Assembly: GCA_021824855.1 (NCBI GenBank)
Contig: JAKAJX010000001.1
Coordinates: forward strand, 1 to 22,731
Source of the DNA: Bacteroidota bacterium
GTDB taxonomy: Bacteria; Bacteroidota; Bacteroidia; Chitinophagales; Chitinophagaceae
DNA length: 22,731 nucleotides
Reading direction: 5' to 3'
Both the position numbers and the translations under genes were made by a program. The notes beneath the pieces are model-generated. The model saw nothing but the letters and a program-made list of their open reading frames with translations. It had not been told where the DNA came from and searched no databases. Shown here in pieces: positions 1 through 7,438 of the stretch (the stretch's first letter is position 1; every line of letters starts with the position of its first letter).

Positions 1-1179
1 TGATAAAAAAGTGGCCGCATTTTCAGAATGACTAGAAAGTAAATGAATGAACTTATTTGGATTGATGTTATTTGCTGTATTCAATTCTTTGGTATCTGGC
101 CATTTTTTTTTCAACTCATTGATATAATCAAACCATGCAAACTTCTTAAGAAAATTTTCATTACTAAAAAGCTCATTAAAAATATTTAGAAAATCCTTTA
201 CATTTCCTATTATTGGAACACATCCTTTTATGCGATTATTGATTTCAGCTTCCTCACAATCTACATGATAAATCTTCTTTCCGTTTTCAAAAAATTTTGT
301 ATCTGCTCCTGTCTGTCTAATATCCAACCTACTTCCAAGAACAATAATCAAATCAGCTTCCCCAAAAGCAATATTTGCCCAACGATTTCCATAACTGCCA
401 ATAAATCCAATTCGTTGTTTATGTTTATAAGGAATAGCATCTACTGCCAATAATGATGTAATTACAGGTAATCCTGTCAATTCAAGAAATTCAGAAAATT
501 CATTTGCTGCAAATGCTGCTCTAACGCCTCTACCCACTAAAATTACAGGTCGTTTATAAGTTTGAATGTCATTAGCTAATTGTCCAAATTCAGTAAGATA
601 AGTTTTAGTCATCGGATTCTCCTCTTTCTGCTTATCCTTATTTTCCAGAAAATCATCCTGAATTGCAGCTCTTTGCATATCCATAGGAATATCAATTAAT
701 ACAGGCCCCGGTCTTCCTTCCATTGATATAGAAAAAGCCATTTCCAAAATTTCAGGTATATCTTCAGCTTTTTCAATTCTAAAACTTGCCTTCGTTATCG
801 GTAAAGCCATGGATACAATATCCGTTTCCTGAAATCCAAGCTGTCGAATATTTCTGTCCCTTTTTTGCTCATGTGTATTTACCTGACCAGTAATAAAAAT
901 GGCTGGAGATGAATCAAAATAACAACTACCAATACCTGTAAGAAGATTAGTAGCTCCTGGGCCGCTCGTAGCAAGTGCAACACCAGGTAATCCGCTAATT
1001 CTGCCAAACGCATCCGCAGCAAAAGCTGCTGCCTGCTCATGATGCATCGTTATAATATTAATTTTTGTTGATTGCTGCAATGAATCCAATAGATGTGTTA
1101 TCATCCCTCCTGAAAGCTCAAAAACATGACTGATCCCCTTTCTTTCAAGAAACCTGGCAATAAAATCAGACGCTTTCAT
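1..1179 (-). CDS. Thiamine-diphosphate enzyme, acetolactate-synthase-like (partial, C-terminus off window)
   Basis: The minus strand is open for 393 codons from ATG at 1179-1177 to the window edge, with no stop. The start MKASDFIARFLERKGISHVF and the block MHHEQAAAFAADAFGR (catalytic Glu about residue 48), followed by ATSGPGATNLLTGI and GRPGPVLIDIPMDMQ, are typical of the pyrimidine-binding domain of acetolactate-synthase-like ThDP enzymes. A central domain follows (VILVGRGVRAA, then IVLGSRLDIRQTG). The C-terminal domain, which would carry the ThDP/Mg2+ GDG motif, lies outside the window. The ATG overlaps the TGA of the upstream SDR gene (ATGA), so the two are probably translationally coupled. 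Sitting after rfbF, rfbG and an SDR gene, it more likely acts on a nucleotide sugar, as YerE does in CDP-yersiniose synthesis, than in branched-chain amino-acid synthesis. That role is inferred from context. Confidence 0.88.
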   Translation of the reverse strand, partial: MKASDFIARFLERKGISHVFELSGGMITHLLDSLQQSTKINIITMHHEQAAAFAADAFGRISGLPGVALATSGPGATNLLTGIGSCYFDSSPAIFITGQVNTHEQKRDRNIRQLGFQETDIVSMALPITKASFRIEKAEDIPEILEMAFSISMEGRPGPVLIDIPMDMQRAAIQDDFLENKDKQKEENPMTKTYLTEFGQLANDIQTYKRPVILVGRGVRAAFAANEFSEFLELTGLPVITSLLAVDAIPYKHKQRIGFIGSYGNRWANIAFGEADLIIVLGSRLDIRQTGADTKFFENGKKIYHVDCEEAEINNRIKGCVPIIGNVKDFLNIFNELFSNENFLKKFAWFDYINELKKKWPDTKELNTANNINPNKFIHLLSSHSENAATFLS

Positions 1180-2114
1180 TGTAATTTATTTTTATGAGTT
1201 GAAGTATAATAATCTATTGTTTTTTTCAACCCTACTTCTAATTCAGTTTCCTCTATTTTATTAACCTGTGTATTAAATTTATTCATATCACCTGCTATCA
1301 ACATTGACTGATTTTCTCGCATAGGTAAGGATCCAAATTTCAAGTCTACTGAATTTTTTTTACCCATAAGTTCAACAAGTCTTATAATCAAGGTCTTTAA
1401 TGTAATTATTTTGTTAGCCGATACATTATAAACACCGGAAGCTGCATCTTTCTTTTCTAAACTCAAAACTGCATCAGCCATATCCTCTGCATATAAATAA
1501 GCATATTCTTGCTTGCATTCCGTAAAATGTAATTCCTTTTCTCCATCCAGAATTTTATTGATTACTGAAGGTATCAACCAGTTATTTGCCTCTTTTTCTC
1601 CATAAAAACTAAATAATCTTAGCCAATACCAAGTTATTCCATTTTGCTCACAAAACAATTCCACTAATACTGATGCTGCAATTTTAACTGTACCGTAAGC
1701 ATTTTCAGGAAAAAGCTTCCATTCTTCCCTTACAATCTCATTTAATTTTCCGTATTCGGCTTGTGAACCTAACCCTAAAAATTTTCTTGCCTTACTAAAC
1801 TTGGCTAATTCCAATAAATCCACTAATAAATCAAGATTTTTCAACTGGGCTTTTAGATCATTCCTTTCATTTGGTGATATCCCATCCCATGCAGCATGTA
1901 TAAAAATATCAGGTTTAAAATTCAAAACTTCTGCTTTCCATCCATCTATGTATATATCAATCCAGATAATATCAACCATGATTTCCGAACATCGCCAAAG
2001 CTCAGAACTTTTTCGTCTTAACCCAATAATCTGATAACCGTTTGCATGAAATTTATGAGCAATATGTGAGCCTAAAAAACCAGTTATCCCCGATATTAAC
2101 ACCTTCTTAGGCAT
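1176..2114 (-). CDS. NAD(P)-dependent SDR-family sugar-nucleotide epimerase/reductase
   Basis: This is a 312-residue extended short-chain dehydrogenase/reductase. The N-terminal Rossmann motif is ISGITGFLGSHIA (residues 7-19). The catalytic set is Ser117 (LGSQAEYG) with Tyr140 and Lys144 (AYGTVK). The length is normal for sugar-nucleotide epimerases and 4-reductases. It overlaps the CDP-glucose 4,6-dehydratase gene by 8 nt upstream and the ThDP enzyme gene by 4 nt downstream (ATGA), so it sits inside a coupled operon. The likely substrate is a CDP-4-keto-6-deoxyhexose or a later intermediate. It could be the final ketoreductase, analogous to YerF, or a C-5/C-4 epimerase; sequence alone does not decide. 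The protein is cytoplasmic with no signal peptide. Confidence 0.88.
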   Translation of the reverse strand: MPKKVLISGITGFLGSHIAHKFHANGYQIIGLRRKSSELWRCSEIMVDIIWIDIYIDGWKAEVLNFKPDIFIHAAWDGISPNERNDLKAQLKNLDLLVDLLELAKFSKARKFLGLGSQAEYGKLNEIVREEWKLFPENAYGTVKIAASVLVELFCEQNGITWYWLRLFSFYGEKEANNWLIPSVINKILDGEKELHFTECKQEYAYLYAEDMADAVLSLEKKDAASGVYNVSANKIITLKTLIIRLVELMGKKNSVDLKFGSLPMRENQSMLIAGDMNKFNTQVNKIEETELEVGLKKTIDYYTSTHKNKLQ

Positions 2115-3189
2115 TATGAAGAAAATTTAGAATCTGCTGCTCAGTAAGTTGTTTTGTAGCCGATTTATTTTGATAAAAAAGTAGATACCATTCGATTGTT
2201 AAATTAACAGCTTCCTCAGCACTTAATCTTGGTGTCCATTTAAGATCGAAATTTGCTTTACTGATATCTAATTTTAATAATCCTGCTTCATGTGGTTGGT
2301 CAGAGAAATTCAAATTTGAAGAACTTCCTTTTCCCCATTTTGAAATGGCTATTTCCACAATTTGCCCTACGGTTAAAGTGTCTTGCGTTTCAGGACCGAA
2401 ATTATATGCCTGTGAATATTTTTTTGGATCATTTAGCGACATTTCACCGAGTTTTAAATATCCTACTAAAGGCTCCAAAACATGTTGCCAAGGTCGAATA
2501 GATTTGGGATTTCTAACAATGATTGTTTCTGCGTTTCCTAACGTACGGGCAATATCTGGTAAAAGTCTGTCCTTAGCCCAATCCCCTCCACCAATCACAT
2601 TACCGGCTCTTGCAACTGCAATAGATTTCTGATGTTTGGCATAATCCTTTATGTTAAAAAATGAATTCCTGTAAGAATCAATCACCAACTCTGCACATGC
2701 TTTACTGGCACTATACGGATCATAGCCACCTAACCGATCATTTTCACGGTATGGATATTCCCATTCATTATTATGATAAACTTTATCAGTAGTGATAAGA
2801 ATAACCTGACACTTTTTTTCTAGTAACCTTACAGCATCCAACAAATTCGCAGTGCCAATTGCATTAACTTCAAAAGTTTCTGAGGGAATTTCATAAGACA
2901 ATCTTACAAGAGGTTGCGCCGCTAAATGAAAAATAAAGTCTGGCTGAAAATCTAAAACCGATTGAATCAATTTATGTCTATTACGGAGATCCGCAATTAC
3001 AGAGGTGCAAATTGAGTCACCATCAATTAAATAGTATAAATCATCGGGTATTTGAGGTTGTAATGCATAGCCTCTAATCTCAGCACCCAACATACTCAAT
3101 ATTTTAATTAACCAAGAACCTTTGAATCCGGTATGTCCCGTAACAAAAATTCTCTTTCCCTTGTATGTATTTTTTAACAGTTCTAACAT
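2107..3189 (-). CDS. rfbG: CDP-glucose 4,6-dehydratase
   Basis: The enzyme converts CDP-D-glucose to CDP-4-keto-6-deoxy-D-glucose, the entry step to CDP-linked dideoxy and branched sugars of lipopolysaccharide. From the ATG at 3189 the protein has 360 residues, the usual RfbG length. It shows the NAD-binding motif VTGHTGFKGSWL (about residues 16-27), TTDKVY (133-138), the catalytic Tyr159-SAS-Lys163 and a conserved ARAGNVIGGGDWAKDRL segment. An in-frame start at 3234 would add 15 residues lying inside the end of rfbF. The 3189 start is preferred because it gives a TAAAATG junction with the rfbF stop and places the Rossmann fold where the family has it. It overlaps the downstream SDR gene by 8 nt. 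Confidence 0.95.
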   Translation of the reverse strand: MLELLKNTYKGKRIFVTGHTGFKGSWLIKILSMLGAEIRGYALQPQIPDDLYYLIDGDSICTSVIADLRNRHKLIQSVLDFQPDFIFHLAAQPLVRLSYEIPSETFEVNAIGTANLLDAVRLLEKKCQVILITTDKVYHNNEWEYPYRENDRLGGYDPYSASKACAELVIDSYRNSFFNIKDYAKHQKSIAVARAGNVIGGGDWAKDRLLPDIARTLGNAETIIVRNPKSIRPWQHVLEPLVGYLKLGEMSLNDPKKYSQAYNFGPETQDTLTVGQIVEIAISKWGKGSSSNLNFSDQPHEAGLLKLDISKANFDLKWTPRLSAEEAVNLTIEWYLLFYQNKSATKQLTEQQILNFLHNA

Positions 3190-3190
3190 T

Positions 3191-3964
3191 TTACCATATT
3201 TTCCATTCTGCTTTACCCTTATTCCACAACTCATTCAGATCCATTTTGTCTTTTAGAGAATCCATGGGTCTCCAAAATCCGCGATGCTTATAAGAACCTA
3301 ATTGTTTTTCTTTTGCCAGATTTTCTAATGGCTCCCTTTCCCAGATAGTATCATCTCCTTGTTTTATAAAATCAAAAACTTCGTGTTCACATACAAAATA
3401 ACCTCCATTGATCCAGCCTGTATCTTCCGGCCTCTTTTCGTGAAAGGATTCTACCAATTCATTTTCATTGATCTGCAACACGCCAAATCTTCCGGAAGGT
3501 TGCACGGCAGTAACAGTACAAAGTTTTTTATTGCTTTCATGAAATTTTACAAGGGAAGGAATATCGACATTTGAAACGCCATCACCATAAGTAAGCATAA
3601 ATCTTTCCTCTCCAATATATTTTTGGATTCTTTTAATTCTACCACCTGTTAATGTATTGGCGCCTGTTTCAACCAGCGTAATTTTCCAATTTTCTGAAAA
3701 AGTATTATGAACTTCCAATTTGTTATTTTGCACATCAATTGTTACATCTGATTGATGTAGAAAGTAGTTTGCAAAATATTCTTTTATAATATACCCTTTA
3801 TATCCCAAACAAATAATAAATTCATTAAACCCATAACTTGAATATATTTTCATAATATGCCAAATAATAGGCATTCCACCAATTTCCACCATTGGCTTGG
3901 GACGAATATCTGTTTCTTCTGATAACCTGGTACCTAATCCTCCTGCAAGAATAACAACTTTCAT
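3191..3964 (-). CDS. rfbF: Glucose-1-phosphate cytidylyltransferase
   Basis: The enzyme makes CDP-glucose from CTP and glucose-1-phosphate, supplying RfbG encoded directly downstream. It has 257 residues from the ATG at 3964. The nucleotidyltransferase signature AGGLGTRLSEET (residues 7-18) is followed by RPKPMVEIGGMPI, and later come LTYGDGVSNVD (metal and sugar-phosphate binding) and GWINGGYFVCE. The end, GFWRPMDSLKDKMDLNELW, is typical of RfbF. An in-frame GTG at 3973 would add three residues. The ATG is chosen because AAGGTGGG lies about 4-11 nt before it and the family starts MKVVILAGG. The upstream neighbour is the Wzz-type gene, whose stop is 12 nt away, and the next gene is rfbG, with one base between stop and start. 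Confidence 0.95.
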   Translation of the reverse strand: MKVVILAGGLGTRLSEETDIRPKPMVEIGGMPIIWHIMKIYSSYGFNEFIICLGYKGYIIKEYFANYFLHQSDVTIDVQNNKLEVHNTFSENWKITLVETGANTLTGGRIKRIQKYIGEERFMLTYGDGVSNVDIPSLVKFHESNKKLCTVTAVQPSGRFGVLQINENELVESFHEKRPEDTGWINGGYFVCEHEVFDFIKQGDDTIWEREPLENLAKEKQLGSYKHRGFWRPMDSLKDKMDLNELWNKGKAEWKIW

Positions 3965-3976
3965 TATACCCACCTT
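3965..3976 (-). promoter_or_regulatory. Shine-Dalgarno-like site of rfbF
   Basis: The minus strand reads AAGGTGGGTATA directly before ATG at 3964. AGGTGG is one base from AGGAGG at a usable spacing. Most genes in this window lack such a site. It favours the ATG over the GTG nine bases upstream. Confidence 0.5.
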
Positions 3977-5029
3977 TTAAAGTTTTGAGAAGAAATATTT
4001 TATTGTATAAACAAATAAAAGAAGTATGCTAAATATTAATCCCCCAAAACATACACTTAATATCCTCCCCTTCTTCCCATCCTCCAACGGAAATCCCGAC
4101 TTATCCAATACCTGTATCACCGGTGTTTGCTGACTTAAGTAAATTTTACTGGTTTCTAAATTCTTTACTACTTCGGCATAAATAGTGGCTAATACTGTTT
4201 TGTCTCGGGCAGTAATTTCGGTGGGCACCATAGCTTGCTTAATGGCTAAATTGGCATTTAATATTTGCGATTCAGCCGCCTGATAGGATTTGTTGTTTAA
4301 CAAGGCGTATAAAGAATCAGCTTTTCGTTGTAACCGATCTACATTGGCTTGTGCCGTGCCTGTTTTTAGCGTAATGTATAATGTTTTGGCTTCATTCACC
4401 AATCGCTCGGTAAGGTATTTAGAGAATTTTTCGTTTTTAGAGGTTACAGATACTTTTATTAATGAGGCTTTTTTTCTTGCCCAATCTACCGTTAAATAAT
4501 TTTTTATTACTTGCTTATAAATAACGCCCAATACCGAATCTTGCACTAAGCTCATGGTGTCGGGATTACGCACTTGCTCAAAACTAATGCCGGATAGTCG
4601 TTCTTTCTTCGCCCATGCTTTTTTTAGTTTGGTAAAATCTAAAAACAAATCGGCCAATGTCGCAGAGCCGGTACTATCTACCTTACTTAATAAAACTTTC
4701 TCTACAATATTTTTTGAGGGAATAATCTCTAATAAATTATCGCCTGAAAATAAACTGCTGCCCGAACCACCGCCAATATTAAATCCAAATTGCCCGGCCA
4801 AACTGGCCAATCCACCACCATTTACAGTACTTTCTTGTAAAATAAAAGTACAGTCGGCCGTATATTTCGGGCTTTGTATATAATAATACCCCAAACCGGC
4901 TACGGCACCTAAAATGCCTGCCACTACAAAATGCAACCATTTGGTTTTGAGATATTGAAGAAACGCTTTTATTTTTTGAATAAGTTCTGCCAAAGATATT
5001 TCATCGGAAGAGGAATGATTGGGTTCCAT
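3977..5029 (-). CDS. Wzz/GumC-type chain-length determinant protein
   Basis: This 350-residue inner-membrane protein has the Wzz topology. A short cytoplasmic N-terminus (SLAELIQKIKAFLQYLKTKW) is followed by TM1 at about residues 32-51, a long periplasmic region with a predicted helical part (about 190-270), and TM2 at about 322-343. The pre-TM2 segment SGFPLEDGKKGRI matches the proline-containing motif of polysaccharide co-polymerases. There is no C-terminal tyrosine kinase domain, so it is the short form. A Gly/Ser-rich stretch (GGGLASLAGQFGFNIGGGSG, about 71-90) follows the first strands. It should set glycan chain length and couple to the SLBB exporter encoded upstream. A 274-bp repeat-rich gap and an antitoxin-like gene separate it from that exporter; rfbF follows 12 nt after its stop. 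Confidence 0.87.
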   Translation of the reverse strand: MEPNHSSSDEISLAELIQKIKAFLQYLKTKWLHFVVAGILGAVAGLGYYYIQSPKYTADCTFILQESTVNGGGLASLAGQFGFNIGGGSGSSLFSGDNLLEIIPSKNIVEKVLLSKVDSTGSATLADLFLDFTKLKKAWAKKERLSGISFEQVRNPDTMSLVQDSVLGVIYKQVIKNYLTVDWARKKASLIKVSVTSKNEKFSKYLTERLVNEAKTLYITLKTGTAQANVDRLQRKADSLYALLNNKSYQAAESQILNANLAIKQAMVPTEITARDKTVLATIYAEVVKNLETSKIYLSQQTPVIQVLDKSGFPLEDGKKGRILSVCFGGLIFSILLLFVYTIKYFFSKL

Positions 5030-5099
5030 GGGTTGTGCTGATTGCTTAATTTTTTACTTTGGGAATTATTTTTTGAAATGAATTTAGATACTTTTTATT

Positions 5100-5280
5100 C
5101 TCTTACTTTTTTGTCTTGATACAAAAAAGTAGCAAAAAAAATCAAGCCTATCGAAAAATGCTGATACAACTACAGATCGCTTCACTAAGAAAATGAACTC
5201 GTCGCTTCGCTCCTCAAACAGCATTTTCTTTTTCGTTTCGCTACCTTGTTGTATTCCATCATTTTTCTAAGGGCGATTAT
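5100..5280. repeat. Palindromic Bacteroidota-type interspersed repeat
   Basis: A perfect 11-bp inverted repeat, TACTTTTTTGT (5104-5114) and ACAAAAAAGTA (5121-5131), has loop CTTGAT, which itself pairs with ATCAAG at 5141-5146. A second 9-bp pair, AAAATGCTG (5155-5163) and CAGCATTTT (5219-5227), encloses a CG-richer core. The motif around CTTGATACAAAA recurs at 5476-5496 inside the antitoxin-like gene. It fills most of the 5030-5303 gap and no coding sequence is seen. From general knowledge, similar palindromes are scattered in intergenic DNA across Bacteroidota; their origin is unclear to me. Confidence 0.7.
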
Positions 5281-5303
5281 CACAAATTATTTTCTTCCTT
5301 TTT

Positions 5304-5744
5304 TTAAAATTGATATTCAAAAGCTGAAATCACAGTAGCACCAAAGCTTAATCGAAGCATTTCCCGAAAATATCCCGTATTTATTTTCGGGTGGCTTTTT
5401 TGGTTACTTTTTTTCCATAAAAAAAGTAAAAAACTATTTTCTTTAAAATTGATTTTAGATACTCTTGGTTTACTTACTTTTTGTCTTGATACAAAAGGCA
5501 AAACCCGATACAATCCACGATTAAATATTCTTGACGATCTAATAGCTGTAATGATTTCTTCTGCTGTTTCATCAGATTGATATGCTCCAAAAAGCGATTC
5601 AATAGTGGTTGCAGAAGATATTTTATGTTCTTTCAAAGATTGCGAAAGCTTCGAAATTAAATCAAGTTTACTTTCAGGATTGAGATTTTGCAGAATTTCA
5701 AAATAATAATCTGCCAAACTGATATATTGAAAAGATGAATTCAT
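5304..5744 (-). CDS. Orphan antitoxin-like protein with repeat-derived C-terminus (probable remnant)
   Basis: The 146-residue ORF has two unlike parts. Residues 1 to about 77 (starting MNSSFQYISLADYYFEILQN, then LFGAYQSDETAEEIITAIRS and RIFNR) resemble small antitoxins that precede PIN-domain toxins in Bacteroidota, whose ends carry a similar AEEII-x-x-IRSSR-x-FNR signature. This is recalled from the family, not searched. The remaining ~70 residues are Lys/Ser/Phe-rich and are encoded by the CTTGATACAAAA repeat and by copy 1 of the 158-bp repeat, so they are probably read-through of non-coding DNA. No toxin gene follows on the minus strand; the next gene is the Wzz-type gene. It may be an inactive remnant of a toxin-antitoxin module that landed in the polysaccharide operon. 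Expression is uncertain. Confidence 0.5.
   Translation of the reverse strand: MNSSFQYISLADYYFEILQNLNPESKLDLISKLSQSLKEHKISSATTIESLFGAYQSDETAEEIITAIRSSRIFNRGLYRVLPFVSRQKVSKPRVSKINFKENSFLLFLWKKSNQKSHPKINTGYFREMLRLSFGATVISAFEYQF
5306..5463. repeat. 158-bp direct repeat, copy 1
   Basis: It matches copy 2 at 5757-5914 almost base for base, at an offset of 451 bp, from AAAATTGATATTCAAAAGCT to GATACTC. It contains a 10-bp perfect stem, CCCGAAAATA (5363-5372) and TATTTTCGGG (5382-5391), then a second palindrome, TTACTTTTTTT and AAAAAAAGTAA, with a CCAT loop. It encodes the last part of the antitoxin-like ORF, so that tail is repeat-derived. Confidence 0.9.
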
Positions 5745-5756
5745 TGTTTATTCCTA

Positions 5757-5914
5757 AAAATTGATATTCAAAAGCTGAAGCCACAGTAGCACTACAGCTT
5801 AATCGAAGCGTTTCCCGAAAATATCCCGTATTTATTTTCGGGTGGCTTTTTTGGTTACTTTTTTTTCCATAAAAAAAAGTAAAAACGCTTTTCTTAAAAT
5901 TGAATTTGAATACT
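5757..5914. repeat. 158-bp direct repeat, copy 2
   Basis: This copy lies between the antitoxin-like start codon and the end of the SLBB gene, stopping just short of the SLBB stop codon at 5918-5920. The stem CCCGAAAATA (5814-5823) and TATTTTCGGG (5833-5842) is intact. An outer pair, AAGCCAC and GTGGCTT, is also intact here but has decayed in copy 1, where the left arm reads AAATCAC. The T-run after the hairpin is on the plus strand, so it is a poor terminator for the minus-strand operon. Confidence 0.9.
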
Positions 5915-5917
5915 TCT

Positions 5918-7384
5918 TTATAATCCCAAACTTTTTAAAATTAAATACGTGGTAGCCAATCCCGATAAAACTGCTCCAATAGCTCCTGCATCAGCCAATG
6001 TACTGGCAACCCGAATTTTTTTAGCCGGCACAAATATTTCGGCACCAGGTTCTATGGATGGGTAAGTTCTTATCATTAAAAAATGATGGGTTCTTTTAAT
6101 TTGACCATTGGCATATACCACAAAACTCCGCGACCTTAATGCTCTTGGAGAAAAACCACCCGATTCTCCAATATAATATTTAAGCGATTTATCTTTTACA
6201 TATACCACTTGCTTGGGTATATAAACCGAACCGGTTGTTTTAATAGTTTGCAGCGTGGTGGGTACACTTAATTCATCGCCGTTTTGTAAATAAATATCGT
6301 ATACCGAACCGGGTTGTGCCAATGCTTCTTGCAAACGAATACCTACTCCGCTGGCATTGGCATTGAGGGAATTTAATAAACTATCTTTATTTAGTTGACT
6401 GGTACTATCGGAGATGGCCAATAAGTCTAATTTACTAATATTATTCAATTTTCTATTGCCATCGGTTAAAAGATTATCTCGCAATAAAACAGCTCCTTGC
6501 GGATAAGCAGTAGATTTTAGTCCGCCGGCTCTTGCAATTAATGCACTTAAAGTTTCTTTTTTACGCTCAATTGTATATTGCCCTGGATACATTACTTCGC
6601 CTTCTACGGTAACGGTAATTTGCTCTTGATACGAAGGATTTTTGCGTATGGTTATAATATCAAAAGGCTCTAATGTAAAATGTGCTGCACGTATATTTTC
6701 GGATAAATTTTTATGCAGTTCAATGGTAGTAATAATAGCGTATTGCTGTTTTTCCGATTCGCTGGTACTATCTTTTATTCTGCGTGCAATATCTATTCTT
6801 GTATTACTGGCACTTTCTTTAAATCCGCCGGCCATTAAAATAACGTCTTGCAATTGCAAACTATCGGTATAGGTATAAACACCCGGTTTATTTACTTCAC
6901 CAACAATACTGATGGAATCTTTGGGCTTTATATCGAATACACTGAATATTTTTATAGAATCTTCTCTTTGTAAAATAATATCGTTTTTACCATTCACAAT
7001 ATCGGCAACATTAAAGTCTTGAATAATAGGCACATATTGATCGTTCCTTCTACTTATTATACCTCTTTGCAAATAAGCATCTTCTCGCAAATTGGCTGTT
7101 TGCAATAAATTTTTTAAAGAAGAAAAATTAGATAATGAATATACGCCGGGATGATACACCGCTCCATCAATAATAATGCGATTGGTATAACGATTAAATA
7201 TGGCATCTACATAACAACTATCGCCCGAACGAAATGTAAATGATCCAAACTCTGCCGTAGGAACGGTTATGGCTTCTTTTTGACTATGAGTTACTCGCAC
7301 CACTCTAATAAAATCTTTAAAAGCCCTATCCGAAAATCCGCCCGAAACAGATAACAAATCTTTCATGTTATCGGTATTTCGCAC
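5918..7384 (-). CDS. SLBB-domain polysaccharide export protein, C-terminal part (after internal stop)
   Basis: This is the downstream part of a Wza-like outer-membrane polysaccharide exporter. The reading frame is the same as that of 7436-8356 and is open from directly after the TAG at 7438-7436. The missing link codes LKRVIFTGAIKRPAIYEV, a classic SLBB opening. Several SLBB repeats follow, marked by VDAIFNRYTNRIIIDGAVYH, SIVGEVNKPGVYTY and VTVEGEVMYPGQYTIE. The C-terminus has a hydrophobic segment (GAIGAVLSGLATTYLILKSL). Joined to the upstream part the product would be about 812 residues, the usual size for this Bacteroidota family. If translated separately it could start at GTG 7384 or ATG 7366. 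It has no signal peptide of its own, so a separate product would not be exported. It is probably a broken gene unless the stop is read through or is a sequence error. Confidence 0.85.
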   Translation of the reverse strand: MRNTDNMKDLLSVSGGFSDRAFKDFIRVVRVTHSQKEAITVPTAEFGSFTFRSGDSCYVDAIFNRYTNRIIIDGAVYHPGVYSLSNFSSLKNLLQTANLREDAYLQRGIISRRNDQYVPIIQDFNVADIVNGKNDIILQREDSIKIFSVFDIKPKDSISIVGEVNKPGVYTYTDSLQLQDVILMAGGFKESASNTRIDIARRIKDSTSESEKQQYAIITTIELHKNLSENIRAAHFTLEPFDIITIRKNPSYQEQITVTVEGEVMYPGQYTIERKKETLSALIARAGGLKSTAYPQGAVLLRDNLLTDGNRKLNNISKLDLLAISDSTSQLNKDSLLNSLNANASGVGIRLQEALAQPGSVYDIYLQNGDELSVPTTLQTIKTTGSVYIPKQVVYVKDKSLKYYIGESGGFSPRALRSRSFVVYANGQIKRTHHFLMIRTYPSIEPGAEIFVPAKKIRVASTLADAGAIGAVLSGLATTYLILKSLGL

Positions 7385-7435
7385 TTCATAAATTGCAGGT
7401 CTTTTTATAGCTCCCGTAAAAATTACTCGCTTTAA

Positions 7436-7438
7436 CTA
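7436..7438 (-). other. In-frame TAG interrupting the SLBB export gene
   Basis: The minus strand reads GTA AAA CGG TAG TTA AAG CGA GTA ATT. Coding similarity to the SLBB family runs on both sides in one frame with no length change, and the TAG sits where relatives usually carry a Tyr before the KxRV strand. TAG is used as a normal stop at 15728-15730 and at 14292-14294, so the code is not globally reassigned. Confidence 0.85.

Noticed and set aside
265..453. Small plus-strand ORF
   Set aside because: It lies antisense inside the ThDP enzyme gene and has no recognisable features.
7384..7436. Programmed or accidental frameshift between the two SLBB halves
   Set aside because: Both halves are in the same minus-strand frame and the intervening codons are coding-like; only a TAG separates them.
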